Assembly: GCF_003054705.1 (NCBI RefSeq)
Contig: NZ_QAYX01000024.1
Coordinates: forward strand, 558,001 to 622,000
Length of the DNA stretch: 64,000 nt
Source of the DNA: Opitutus sp. ER46
GTDB lineage: Bacteria; Verrucomicrobiota; Verrucomicrobiia; Opitutales; Opitutaceae
Direction of reading: 5' to 3'
The number at the start of each line of letters is the position of its first letter. Position 1 is the first letter of the stretch. The notes under the pieces were generated by a model. That model ran no database searches, was not told where the DNA came from, and worked only from the letters and a program-made list of their open reading frames with translations. Both the position numbers and the translations under genes were made by a program. Positions 24,073-32,516 of this stretch are shown piece after piece.

Positions 24073-25451
24073 ATATGAATCTTTTCCGACCCCTGGCCGG
24101 GCTCATGGCGCTGGCCGCATTGACCGGGACGCTCGCGGCGGCGACTCCGCCGCGAGCCGTCCTCCTGATCTCCCTCGATGGCCTGCGGCCGGATTACATC
24201 CTCCAGGCGGACCAGCACGGGCTGAAAATCCCGCACCTGCGGGCGCTGGCGCGGACCGGGACCTACGCGACCGGCGTGAGGGGCGTGCTGCCAACCTCCA
24301 CCTACCCGAGCCACGCCAGCCTGATCACGGGCACGGCGCCGGCGACGCACGGCATCGTGAACAACCACCCCTTCGGCCGCGAGGTCCCGGGGCTGGACCT
24401 CTGGTACTACTATGCGTGGGACCTGAAGGTGCCGACGCTCTGGGACGTCGCGGCGGCGGCGGGCTACCGCGTGGCCAACGTGAGCTGGCCGGTGACGGTT
24501 GGCGCCACGGCGATTCACGCCAATATTCCCGAGTTCGCCCTCTCGCGCAGCGACGAGGACCTGAACCTCACGCGCGGCGCGGCGACGCCGGGCCTGGTCG
24601 CGGAGCTCGCGGGCAAGGCGGGCCCGTACATCACCGACAACCATGACGCGGTGCCGCGGGATTGGGCGCGGACGCGCTACGGCGTGGAGCTGATCCGGCA
24701 GAAGCAGGCGCGTTTCCTGGGCGTGCACCTCGCGGCGACCGACCACTTCCAGCACCGCAACGGGCCGTTCGCGCCGGTGGTCTGCGCCGCGCTCGAGGAG
24801 ATCGACACCATGGTCGGGCAACTGGTGGCGGCGATGCGGGAAATCGATCCGCGGGCGGTGGTGTGCGTCGTCTCAGACCACGGCTTCGCGCCGGTGGACA
24901 ATCAACTGTTTCTCGACGCCGCCTTCGTGAAGGCCGGTTTCGTCACGCTGAAGGCGCCGGCCAAGACGATCGAGGACGGCCAGGTGAAGGAGTGGATCGC
25001 GCGCCCGTGGACGAACAGCGGGTCGGCCGCGATTGTGCTGAAGGACCCGCGGGATGCCGCGGCCCGCGCGCGCGTGGCGGAGTTCCTGGCGCGACTGGCG
25101 GCGGATCCGGCGAATGGCATCGCCGCCATTCTCGATGAGGCGACGCTGCGCCGGATGGGCGGGGCGCCGAACGCCCAGTTTTGGGTCGACCTGAAGCCCG
25201 GCTACGGCCTCAGCGCCGTGCTGGGCGACAAGACCGTGGCGCCGGTCAGCCGACGGGGGACGCACGGCCACGCGCCGCTGCACCCGGAGCTCTATTCGAC
25301 CTTCGTGATCGCCGGCGACGGCATCACCGCGGGGCGCGACCTCGGGATCATCGACATCCGCAGCATTGCGCCCACGCTGGCGCGGCTGATGGGCACGACG
25401 ATGCCGACGGCGGAAGCGCCGGCGATCGACCTTTCCCTCTCAACCCGATGA
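24060..25451 (+). CDS. Type I phosphodiesterase / nucleotide pyrophosphatase family protein
   Basis: 463 residues from ATG 24060, overlapping the transporter stop by 13 bases; ATG 24075 is an alternative, 3 bases after that stop. A signal peptide (LAGLMALAALTGTLAAAT) precedes the alkaline-phosphatase-superfamily core. LLISLDGLRPDYI carries the first metal-binding Asp. GVLPTSTYPSHASLITG contains the catalytic Thr. HLAATDHFQH, VVSDHGF and GTHGHAP supply later metal ligands. The family (autotaxin/ENPP type) cleaves phosphodiesters or pyrophosphates, here exported. It suggests that the locus handles a phosphodiester-linked nutrient, though related enzymes have varied substrates. Confidence 0.92.
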   Translation: MRFLNMNLFRPLAGLMALAALTGTLAAATPPRAVLLISLDGLRPDYILQADQHGLKIPHLRALARTGTYATGVRGVLPTSTYPSHASLITGTAPATHGIVNNHPFGREVPGLDLWYYYAWDLKVPTLWDVAAAAGYRVANVSWPVTVGATAIHANIPEFALSRSDEDLNLTRGAATPGLVAELAGKAGPYITDNHDAVPRDWARTRYGVELIRQKQARFLGVHLAATDHFQHRNGPFAPVVCAALEEIDTMVGQLVAAMREIDPRAVVCVVSDHGFAPVDNQLFLDAAFVKAGFVTLKAPAKTIEDGQVKEWIARPWTNSGSAAIVLKDPRDAAARARVAEFLARLAADPANGIAAILDEATLRRMGGAPNAQFWVDLKPGYGLSAVLGDKTVAPVSRRGTHGHAPLHPELYSTFVIAGDGITAGRDLGIIDIRSIAPTLARLMGTTMPTAEAPAIDLSLSTR

Positions 25452-26839
25452 CTTCGATGTCCGCTCCGGAAATCACCTCCATTCACGAACCGGCCCGCAC
25501 CGTGCCGGTTCGCGCGCATTACGACGTGCTGGTCGTCGGCGGCGGTCCCGCCGGGCTGACCGCCGCGCTCGCGGCCGCGGAGGATGGCTTGAACGTGGGG
25601 CTCGTGGAGAGCCGCAGTTTCGTCGGCGGAAACATGACGATCGGCCTGCCGATCCTCGGCTTCCTCGGCCAGAAGAAGAACCAGATCATCCAGGGCCTGC
25701 CCCAGAAGTTCATCGACCGCCTGCGTGCGGTGAACGGCGCGAGCGAGCACCGTTGGTGCCCGCTGCACATGGGCATCACGCTGGTCGAGCCCGAGGCCGT
25801 GAAGACGGTCGCGCTGCAGATGCTCGTCGAGGCGAAGGTCGACGTGACGTTCTACGCCATGTGCGTCGGCGTGGTGAAGGACGGGGATCGGATCGGCGGG
25901 ATCATCGTCGAGAGCAAGAGCGGCCGTGAGGCCCTGCTCGGCCGGGTGGTCATTGACTGCACCGGCGACGCCGATGTGGCCTATCGCGCGGGCGTGCCGT
26001 GCGAGAAGGGCAACGCCAAGGGGGGCATGCAGCCGCCCACGCTGATGTTCAGCCTCTCCGGGGTGGACACGGAGGAGCTGCGGCATGCGATCGCCGAGCA
26101 GCCTCGGACCTATCTCACCGATTTCATCCCCGCGGACTATTTCGGGCAGAACCACCAGTTCATCGTGGTGGGGCTGCGCGAACTGATGGCGAAGGCGCGC
26201 GCCGAGCGCGGCTTCAAGATTCCGAACGAGCGCACCATCATCATCACCGGCCTGCGCCCGGGCGAGGCATGGATCAACATGACCCGCGTCGCTGGCGTCG
26301 ATGGCACGGACGCGCGGAGTCTCACCAACGGTGAAATCGAGGCGCGGGCCCAGATCGCCGACATCGTGCAGTATCTCAAGGAGTATGTTCCCGGCTTTGC
26401 CCGTTCGAGCTTCACGCGCTCGGCGCCATTTCTCGGCATTCGGGAAACGCGTCGCATCGTCGGCGCGTACGTCATGACGCAGGAGGACATCCTGAGCTGC
26501 CGCCGCTTCGATGATGCCATCGCCGTGGCGAGCTACCCGGTGGACATTCATCGACCGGGCGACGAGGGTTGCACGCTGCAGTGGAGCGGTGACTGTTACG
26601 ACGTGCCCTACCGCTCGCTTGTGCCGCAGCGCGTGCAGAACCTGCTGGTCGCCGGTCGCTCGATCTCGACCACGCACGAGGCGATGGCGGCGATCCGGGT
26701 GATGTCGACTTGCATGGCAATGGGTGAAGCGGCCGGGCGGGCGGCGAAGCTGGCCATCCGGGGAGGGGTGACTCCGGCGCAGGTCGATGTGGCGCGACTC
26801 CGCCAGGAACTCCGCGACCGCGGCGCGTATCTCCGCTGA
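25448..26839 (+). CDS. FAD-dependent oxidoreductase
   Basis: 463 residues from ATG 25448, overlapping the preceding stop (ATGA); ATG 25457 is possible. The Rossmann motif GGGPAG (YDVLVVGGGPAGLTAALAAA) lies at about residues 29-34. It is followed by GLVESRSFVGGNMTIGLPILGF, which is typical of the FAD_oxidored family (PF12831). VVIDCTGDADVAYRAG and LGIRETRRIVGAYVMTQEDI also match this family. C-terminal LLVAGRSISTTHEAMAAIR binds FAD. Members oxidise sugars or related alcohols, but the substrate is unknown. It has no signal peptide and should be cytoplasmic, in contrast to the exported phosphodiesterase before it. Confidence 0.93.
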   Translation: MTSMSAPEITSIHEPARTVPVRAHYDVLVVGGGPAGLTAALAAAEDGLNVGLVESRSFVGGNMTIGLPILGFLGQKKNQIIQGLPQKFIDRLRAVNGASEHRWCPLHMGITLVEPEAVKTVALQMLVEAKVDVTFYAMCVGVVKDGDRIGGIIVESKSGREALLGRVVIDCTGDADVAYRAGVPCEKGNAKGGMQPPTLMFSLSGVDTEELRHAIAEQPRTYLTDFIPADYFGQNHQFIVVGLRELMAKARAERGFKIPNERTIIITGLRPGEAWINMTRVAGVDGTDARSLTNGEIEARAQIADIVQYLKEYVPGFARSSFTRSAPFLGIRETRRIVGAYVMTQEDILSCRRFDDAIAVASYPVDIHRPGDEGCTLQWSGDCYDVPYRSLVPQRVQNLLVAGRSISTTHEAMAAIRVMSTCMAMGEAAGRAAKLAIRGGVTPAQVDVARLRQELRDRGAYLR

Positions 26840-27025
26840 GGCAGTTTTGGCCGCGTCCTTCGCCCTGGTCGGGTGGAAGGTGCGCGGCGACGGCACGGTT
26901 TGAATAGGCCGCTCCGGCCAGTTGGTTGCTTGAAACCTTTGCGCCCTTCCGTTCGTCGGGAAGCCGGTCGCGTTCTCCGACCGGCGCCGGTGCCGGGGAA
27001 GGCGGCTCCATTTTCCCATCCATTC

Positions 27026-27781
27026 ATGTCGAAGTCGTACCTCGGATCCTGGGTCCTCGTTGTCCTGCTGCTCGTCGGTTACGTCGCGCCGCTCGCCGCC
27101 AAGCCGGCGTCGTTCCTGCCGCCGGAAGCGGCGCGGGTGCTCGATCAGATCCCGGCGCCGCCGGCGGATGACTCGATCGCGGGCCGCGCGGATCTCGAGA
27201 CCCTGCTGCAGGTGCAGAAGGACCGGACGCCGGCGCAGGTGGCGCGGGCGGACAAGGTGGCCGAACATTCGCCGATGGAGATGGGGCTCGACGTGTTCGG
27301 CGCCTGGTTCACGGAGGAGAACCTGCCGCAGACGGCCGCGATCCTGAAGCAGGTGCGCAAGGAGTGTCATCCGCTGCTGACCGCGGCGAAGGAGCGCTGG
27401 CTGCGGGTTCGGCCTTTCAACCGCGATGCGCGGATCAAGCCCTGTGTGAAGCTGCCGAGCGGCACGTCGTACCCGAGCGGCCATTCGTCTTCGGCGGCGA
27501 TCTGGTCGGTCGTTTTCAGCGCGGCCTTTCCGGAGCGGGCGGCGGAGTTCGATGCGGCGACGCGCGAAACCATGTGGTGCCGCGTGCTGGGCGGGGTGCA
27601 TTACCCGAGCGATACGCAGGCGGGCTATGTGCTTGGGACCGAGATCGGGCGCCAGTTGCTCACCACGCCTGCTATGCAGCGCGCGATCGCCACGATGCGC
27701 GCGGAGGTGCAGGCCTTCGCGGCGAAGCATCCGCAGGGGGCGTCGGGCGCCGCCGTGGAAACCCCTTTGACAAGCCACTGA
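27026..27781 (+). CDS. PAP2-family class A acid phosphatase
   Basis: 251 residues from ATG 27026. A signal peptide (about 1-25, VLVVLLLVGYVAPLAA) precedes the mature part. The three PAP2 motifs are present: KERWLRVRP (KX6RP), YPSGHSS (PSGH) and CRVLGGVHYPSD (usual SRX5HX3D, with Cys replacing Ser). The size and signal fit non-specific class A acid phosphatases such as PhoN. These release phosphate from organic esters in the periplasm. The gene lies 186 bases after the oxidoreductase, so it may belong to the same phosphate/sugar ester locus or be independent. Confidence 0.93.
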   Translation: MSKSYLGSWVLVVLLLVGYVAPLAAKPASFLPPEAARVLDQIPAPPADDSIAGRADLETLLQVQKDRTPAQVARADKVAEHSPMEMGLDVFGAWFTEENLPQTAAILKQVRKECHPLLTAAKERWLRVRPFNRDARIKPCVKLPSGTSYPSGHSSSAAIWSVVFSAAFPERAAEFDAATRETMWCRVLGGVHYPSDTQAGYVLGTEIGRQLLTTPAMQRAIATMRAEVQAFAAKHPQGASGAAVETPLTSH

Positions 27782-27800
27782 GGCCCGAGAAAGTGCCGGG

Positions 27801-28103
27801 ATGGCTCAGCATGACCCTTCCCAGACAGCCCATCTCCGCGTCCAGTTGACGCTAGCCGGCGGGCGGCGCGGCGCCACGAGCCGGCATGGAAGCTTCCAGG
27901 GCAACCTCCGGGTGGGCATCAACCAGTTCCTGGCCGAGATTCATCCGGAAGAGCCGCTGATGCCCGGTGGCCACGCGGTGCACTGCGCCGTGTACTTCGC
28001 GGATCCGGCCGCGGCGATGACCCACTTCCCGGCTGGCGCGAACTTCGAGATCTGGGACGGTGGGCGCGTGGGCTACGGGATGGTCCTGGCCGTGCAGCGC
28101 TGA
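27801..28103 (+). CDS. Stand-alone EF-Tu domain III-like protein
   Basis: 100 residues. The sequence HLRVQLTLAGGRRGATSRHGSFQGNLRVG and the end NFEIWDGGRVGYGMVLAVQR follow the pattern of the EF-Tu C-terminal beta-barrel. In EF-Tu that pattern is a strand, a loop, MPGDNVxM and a closing REGGRTVGAGxV strand. LMPGGHAVHCAVYF corresponds to the MPG segment. No GTPase domain is present. Small proteins of this kind occur next to unrelated genes and their function is unknown. It follows the acid phosphatase by 19 bases. Confidence 0.72.
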   Translation: MAQHDPSQTAHLRVQLTLAGGRRGATSRHGSFQGNLRVGINQFLAEIHPEEPLMPGGHAVHCAVYFADPAAAMTHFPAGANFEIWDGGRVGYGMVLAVQR

Positions 28104-28116
28104 GGCGCCGGTTGGT

Positions 28117-28758
28117 TCAGGCGTAGCGATCCTCGGTCCAGGGGTCCGCGGTGTTGGAGTAGCCGCGCACTTCCCAGAAGCCGAGTTTGTCCTCCGCGAG
28201 GAAAGTGATGCCGTTGACGAACTTGGCGCCCTTCCAGGCATAGAGCTTGGGAATGATCACGCGCGCCGGCCCGCCGTGTTCGCGGGTGATGGGCTGGCCC
28301 TCGAAGGAGGTGGCGACGAGCACGTCGTCATCGAGGCACTGCTCGAGCGCGACGTTGGTCGAGTAGCCATCGTAGGAAGTGAAGTACACGAACCGGGCCT
28401 CGGGCTTCGGCCGCACGAGTTCGTAGAGCGTGGTGAATGCGACGCCGCCCCAGCGGCAGTCGTACTTGCTCCAGGTGGTCACGCAGTGGAAGTCGCTGAT
28501 GTCCTCCACCTGGGGCAGCGCATGGAACTGCGCCCAGGAGAGATCGGTGGGCGCATCGACGAGCCCGTCGAGCTTCAGCCTCCATTGGTCGAGCGCGATG
28601 TCCGGCTGCACCCCGAGATCGAGCACGGGAAAGCCAGTCGTGAGTTTCTGGCCGGGCGGGAGCCGCTCGGCGGAGGCGACAGCGTGGGCACGAACACCGC
28701 GGGCCTTCTGCTTCTCGGCCCACTTCTGCTTCGCTTCGATGTAGCGCTCTTTCGACAT
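28117..28758 (-). CDS. Molybdopterin-dependent oxidoreductase (YedY/YuiH-like)
   Basis: 213 residues. The oxidoreductase molybdopterin-binding domain is clear. DISDFHCVTTWSKYDCRWGGV contains the cysteine expected to bind molybdenum. LEQCLDDDVLVATSFEGQPITREHGGPARVIIPKLYAWKGAKFV is a strongly conserved stretch. There is no Tat signal (MSKERYIEAKQKW), so it is probably cytoplasmic, like YuiH rather than E. coli MsrP/YedY. No haem or membrane partner gene is next to it. It is convergent with the EF-Tu-like gene, with a 13-base gap. Confidence 0.92.
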   Translation of the reverse strand: MSKERYIEAKQKWAEKQKARGVRAHAVASAERLPPGQKLTTGFPVLDLGVQPDIALDQWRLKLDGLVDAPTDLSWAQFHALPQVEDISDFHCVTTWSKYDCRWGGVAFTTLYELVRPKPEARFVYFTSYDGYSTNVALEQCLDDDVLVATSFEGQPITREHGGPARVIIPKLYAWKGAKFVNGITFLAEDKLGFWEVRGYSNTADPWTEDRYA

Positions 28759-28875
28759 GGGTCGGGGAAGCTACGAGCAACCGCCGAAGGCACAAGTGGC
28801 AATCCGCCACGGCTCACCGGGCTCCCTCTGCGGGAGGTTCTGGACGCGGTCGCGGCGCGGCCGGCCCAAAAAAAG

Positions 28876-28908
28876 GCACCGGCGCAGCCCCACAAGCTGC
28901 GCCGGTGC
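28876..28908 (-). terminator. Intrinsic terminator for a minus-strand transcript
   Basis: A perfect 13-bp stem, GCACCGGCGCAGC (28876-28888) with GCTGCGCCGGTGC (28896-28908), loop CCCACAA. On the minus strand it is followed by CC and seven T residues. It is a strong rho-independent terminator for whatever is transcribed leftward from about 29 kb. That is a candidate 23-residue ORF or a small RNA, because no larger gene lies there. Confidence 0.85.
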
Positions 28909-28942
28909 TACTACTAACTTACTGTTCCCACACGCGGTCACT

Positions 28943-29014
28943 CTAGCGGATTTTTTGCCGGCGCTCCTGTTCCCGATTGCCAAAACGTGCGCGCTTTTTG
29001 CCCTTTTTGGCCAT
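28943..29014 (-). CDS. Candidate 23-residue basic protein
   Basis: ATG 29014 to TAG 28943 encodes a very basic peptide starting MAKKGKKRARFGN and ending RRQKIR. No clear Shine-Dalgarno precedes it, which is usual in this window. It is followed 34 bases later by a 13-bp hairpin with a T-run on the same strand. This arrangement argues that the transcript is real. The composition resembles tiny ribosome-associated proteins such as the AURKAIP1-like gene at 60.2 kb. The alternative is a small RNA with a chance ORF. Confidence 0.5.
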   Translation of the reverse strand: MAKKGKKRARFGNREQERRQKIR

Positions 29015-29204
29015 CACCAGCGTTTTGTTGGCCCCCGCCGGGGCGAACGTATCCACGTCACGGAGGGGCAGTTCAGTGGCGGTTGGGGCCGTTTTGCCCT
29101 GCCGCTAGGGGGTTTGGGCTGTGAGACTTGAGGTAAATGCCGGCCCCGCCGCGGCCCGGGAAAGTCGCTCGCCAGCGACGCGTGACTTCACTCAGTCTCC
29201 CGGC

Positions 29205-29990
29205 GTGAGCGACGAACGTCCACCGGATCCACAGCCGATCGATCTCGCGCCCCTCTGCGCGGAGACCGCGCTGCGGCTGCTGCAGCACGGCGCGGAGAGT
29301 GCGTTGGTCGAGTCGCTGAGCCGGCGCGTGGGCGAAGCGCTCGGGGCCGAACGCGTGGAGATCGCGCTGATGGCGAACGCGGCGACGGTGACCGTGCGCA
29401 TTCGGGGGCGCAGCAAGACCACGGTCCGCCGGAATCTGGACCGCGGTATCAACATGCAGATGGTGATGGACGTCCAACGACTCGTCCTCGACGTCGAGGC
29501 GGGGAAGCTCGACCGCGCGACGTACCGCACGCGGTTGCTGGCGCTGGCGCCGCGGCATCATCCGCGCTGGCTCGTGGCGCTCATGGTCGGACTCTCGTGC
29601 GCGTGCTTCGCGCGGTTGAACCACGCCGACTGGATGGCGTGTGGGCTTGTCGCCGTGGCGGGCTCGGTCGCCATGGGCGTGCGCCAGCTGCTGGCCCACC
29701 TGCATTTCAACCCGGTGATTGTGTTTGCCGTCACGGCGTTCGTGGCCACCTCGCTGACGGTCGTCGGTTTCCGTTACGATCTCAGCGCGACACCCCGCGC
29801 GGCCATGGCCGCGAGCGTGCTCCTGCTCGTGCCCGGGTATCCGCTGATCAACTCCGTGTCGGACATGCTGAAGGGCTACATGAACACCGGCATCTCGCGG
29901 GGCATGTATGCGTTGCTGCTGTCGGCGGCGACCTGCACGGGAATCCTGTCCGCCATGACTGTATGGCGGGTGTGGGGGTGGCTGCCATGA
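29205..29990 (+). CDS. Threonine/serine exporter, ThrE N-terminal half (YjjP-like)
   Basis: 261 residues from GTG 29205. The frame also has a GTG at 29121, but YjjP-type proteins are about 256 residues, which favours 29205. A soluble N-terminal domain (LCAETALRLLQHGAESALVESLSRRVGEAL) holds the DUF1212/ThrE pattern, with RGINMQMVMDVQRLVLDVEAGKL. Five hydrophobic helices follow. ThrE exports threonine and serine; in many bacteria the protein is split into two subunits. The next gene, overlapping by ATGA, encodes the second half. Confidence 0.9.
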   Translation: MSDERPPDPQPIDLAPLCAETALRLLQHGAESALVESLSRRVGEALGAERVEIALMANAATVTVRIRGRSKTTVRRNLDRGINMQMVMDVQRLVLDVEAGKLDRATYRTRLLALAPRHHPRWLVALMVGLSCACFARLNHADWMACGLVAVAGSVAMGVRQLLAHLHFNPVIVFAVTAFVATSLTVVGFRYDLSATPRAAMAASVLLLVPGYPLINSVSDMLKGYMNTGISRGMYALLLSAATCTGILSAMTVWRVWGWLP

Positions 29991-30448
29991 GCTGGATCGA
30001 AGTCGTGCAGGACATGCTGCTCGCGGCGGTGCCCGCGCTCGGGTTTGCGCTCATGTTCAACGTGCCGACGGGCGTGCTGGTGAACTGCGCGCTGCTGGGC
30101 GCCGGCGGCCACGCCCTGCAGCAGTTGCTCGTGCACCACGGCGTGCCCATCGAGGTCGCGACGCTGATTGCCGCCTCGCTGATCAGCTTTGTCGGCGTGT
30201 GGCGGGCGCAGCGGCTGCGGGCTCATCCCAAGGTTTTCACGGTGGCGGCGGTGATCCCGATGATTCCCGGCGTCCCCCTCTTCACGGCGCTGATCACGCT
30301 CCAGCAGATCTACCAGAAGGGGGCGACGCCCGAGTTGGTGGCGCAGACGCTGAACTCCGGGCTGCGGGCGTTCGTGATCGTGGCCGCGCTGGCCGTGGGG
30401 CTGGCGATGCCGGGGCTGGTCTACTTCCGCCGCCGCCCCGTGGTGTGA
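29987..30448 (+). CDS. Threonine/serine exporter, ThrE C-terminal half (YjjB-like)
   Basis: 153 residues from ATG 29987, overlapping the upstream gene (ATGA). It has four or five hydrophobic helices, with the conserved FNVPTGVLVNCALLGAGGHALQQLL near the N-terminus and VFTVAAVIPMIPGVPLFTAL in the centre. These match the ThrE_2/YjjB half. It is expected to form the transporter with the preceding protein. Bacterial YjjP/YjjB pairs have also been linked to succinate export, so the substrate is not fixed. Confidence 0.9.
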   Translation: MSWIEVVQDMLLAAVPALGFALMFNVPTGVLVNCALLGAGGHALQQLLVHHGVPIEVATLIAASLISFVGVWRAQRLRAHPKVFTVAAVIPMIPGVPLFTALITLQQIYQKGATPELVAQTLNSGLRAFVIVAALAVGLAMPGLVYFRRRPVV

Positions 30449-30524
30449 GCGCGGCCCGCGGGGTCGTTTGCGAATGCCGCGGATCTCAGTAGAGGTGCGC
30501 GGCAAAATCCAACCCGCACCCACC

Positions 30525-31094
30525 ATGATCCTCTCCCCCCGTATCCGCCTCGGCTTCGCCGCCGCCGTCCTGACCGCGCTCTCGCCCTTGGCGCTGGCCC
30601 AGCATGATCACATGCATGGTGCCAAACCGCCGGTGCCCGCGGGCGCGAGCGCCATCGCGGTGCTCGTCCCCGGCAGCGGGAGCCAGGTGACCGGCACCGT
30701 CAAGTTCACCCAGGTGGCAGACGGCGTGCGCGTCGAAGCGGACGTGCAGGGACTGACGCCCGGTGCCCACGGCTTTCACGTGCATGAGAAGGGCGACCTG
30801 TCGAAACCCGACCTGACCTCCGCGGGCGGCCACTTCAATCCCGAGGGCCACCCGCACGCCGCGCGGACTGCGACCGAGCGCCATGCCGGCGATCTCGGCA
30901 ACCTCGAGGCGGGGCCGGACGGCCACGCGCTCGTCGACTTTGTCGACCCCAAGCTGCAGCTGACCGGGCCGCATGCGATCATCGGCCGCGCGGTGATCAT
31001 TCACGCCAAGGCGGACGACCTGAAATCGCAGCCGACGGGCGACGCGGGTGGCCGCGTGGCCGGGGGCGTGATCGGGCTGGTCAGCGAGAAGTAG
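30525..31094 (+). CDS. sodC: Cu/Zn superoxide dismutase, secreted
   Basis: 189 residues from ATG 30525. A signal peptide (about 1-25, FAAAVLTALSPLALAQ) is followed by an HDHMHG segment. Copper/zinc ligands are in HGFHVHEKG and SAGGHFNPEGHPH; HAGDLGNL and VIIHAKADD complete the site. The two cysteines that normally form the intrasubunit disulfide are both absent: GDLSKPD where GDCSAPD is usual, and GGRVAGGVIG where GGRxACGVI is usual. Loss of both is consistent with one functional disulfide having been dropped. The protein removes superoxide in the periplasm. It is a single gene, 76 bases after the ThrE pair. Confidence 0.94.
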   Translation: MILSPRIRLGFAAAVLTALSPLALAQHDHMHGAKPPVPAGASAIAVLVPGSGSQVTGTVKFTQVADGVRVEADVQGLTPGAHGFHVHEKGDLSKPDLTSAGGHFNPEGHPHAARTATERHAGDLGNLEAGPDGHALVDFVDPKLQLTGPHAIIGRAVIIHAKADDLKSQPTGDAGGRVAGGVIGLVSEK

Positions 31095-31106
31095 GCGCGC
31101 GGTCCA

Positions 31107-32426
31107 CTAGGCCGCCGCGTCCGGCTCCGCCGGCGTCTGGGCATCAACGACCAGGGCGGTGACCATGTCGGAGCCGACGTTGGTCATTGTCCGAGTCATG
31201 TCCAGGATCCGGTCGGCGCCGAGGACGATGCCGATGCCCTCCGGCGGGATGCCGAAAGTGGCGAGGAGTCCGGCGATCAGCGGCAGCGAGCCGCCGGGAA
31301 TCCCGGCGACGGCGACGGCGCTCAGGACGGAGAGCAGCAGCAGCGTGACCTGCTGGAAGAAGGAGAGATCGACGCCGAAGACCTGGGCGACGAAGAGCAC
31401 GACGCAGCCCTCGTAAAGGGCAGTGCCGCTCATGTTCATCGTCGTGCCCAGCGGCAGGACAAAACCGGCGACGCTTGGCTTGAGCTTGAGGGTGTCGCGC
31501 GCGCATTCGAGGGCGGCGGGCAGGGTGGCGTTGCTGGAACTGGTGGAGAAGGCGGTCACCAGGATCGTGCGGATGTCGGAGAAGAACTGGCGGGGCGAAC
31601 GCCGCGCCCAGAGCCGGATCCACAGCGACATCGTGCCGAAAAGGTGGAGCAGCATCACGGCGACGCAGCCGAGCACGAAGGTCCCCAGGGCGAAGAGGAT
31701 GTCGACGCCGATCTTCACGATCACGCTGTAGATCATCGCCGGCACGGCGTAGGGGGCGAGGCGGAGCGCGAAGTCGACAATGCCGGTCATCAGTTCCGAC
31801 ACCAGTTCCAGCCCCTCCTGCAGTCGCCGCCGCTTTTCCCGCGCGAGCTTGGTGCCGGCGGCGCCGACGAGGATGGCAAACAGGATAAGCGGCAGGACGT
31901 CCCCGATGGTGGCCTTCGACTGCCCGACCACGGCGCCGAGCAGGTTCCGTGGCATGAACATCTCCACCAGCGTGGCGAACGAGAGCGAGGGGTTGCTGCT
32001 GCCGGTGGCGATGTGCTTCTGCGCGGCGCCGCCGAATTCGTGCAGTAGGCGTTCCTTCGCGGCGGGCTCGAGGTAGTCGCCGGGCTGGACGAGATTCATC
32101 ATCAGCAGCCCGAGCCCCACGCCGATGGCCATGTTGAGGAAGAAGAGGAGGAACGTGCGGCCGGCGAGCGGGCCGAGCCGATCGAGGCGGCCGAGCTGGA
32201 CGACGCCGGTCGCGAGCGACGCGAACACCAGCGGGATCACCACGAAGAAGAGCAGGCGCAGGAACACCTGGCCGAGCGGGTCGAGCACGGTGGTCGAGAA
32301 CGTGCGCGCGTGCAGCAGCAGGGGGGGCGCGAAGCGGCCGGCGATCAGGGTGGCGATTCCGGCGGCGACGCCGATCGCGAGCCCGAGAAGGATGCGGTTG
32401 GCGAGGGGGCGGTTGGACTCAGCCAT
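31107..32426 (-). CDS. Dicarboxylate/amino acid:cation symporter (DAACS family)
   Basis: 439 residues. It has eight transmembrane helices and the family re-entrant loops: TAFSTSSSNATLP (HP1 serine-rich loop) and LPLGTTMNMSGTALYEG (TM7). IPGGSLPLIAGLL and RILDMTRTMTNVGSDM come from HP2 and TM8. These residues bind cation and substrate carboxylates in GltPh, DctA and GltP. Substrate is probably glutamate/aspartate or C4-dicarboxylates, driven by Na+ or H+. It is convergent with sodC, 12 bases away. Confidence 0.95.
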   Translation of the reverse strand: MAESNRPLANRILLGLAIGVAAGIATLIAGRFAPPLLLHARTFSTTVLDPLGQVFLRLLFFVVIPLVFASLATGVVQLGRLDRLGPLAGRTFLLFFLNMAIGVGLGLLMMNLVQPGDYLEPAAKERLLHEFGGAAQKHIATGSSNPSLSFATLVEMFMPRNLLGAVVGQSKATIGDVLPLILFAILVGAAGTKLAREKRRRLQEGLELVSELMTGIVDFALRLAPYAVPAMIYSVIVKIGVDILFALGTFVLGCVAVMLLHLFGTMSLWIRLWARRSPRQFFSDIRTILVTAFSTSSSNATLPAALECARDTLKLKPSVAGFVLPLGTTMNMSGTALYEGCVVLFVAQVFGVDLSFFQQVTLLLLSVLSAVAVAGIPGGSLPLIAGLLATFGIPPEGIGIVLGADRILDMTRTMTNVGSDMVTALVVDAQTPAEPDAAA

Positions 32427-32516
32427 GGGCGCGCAAGGTGGCGGGCGGGTCGCGCCTTGTCGAGGATCGGCGGGACGGGGTGGTGCGCCGCATGCCGGCC
32501 CGGACGGGCCGCGGCG

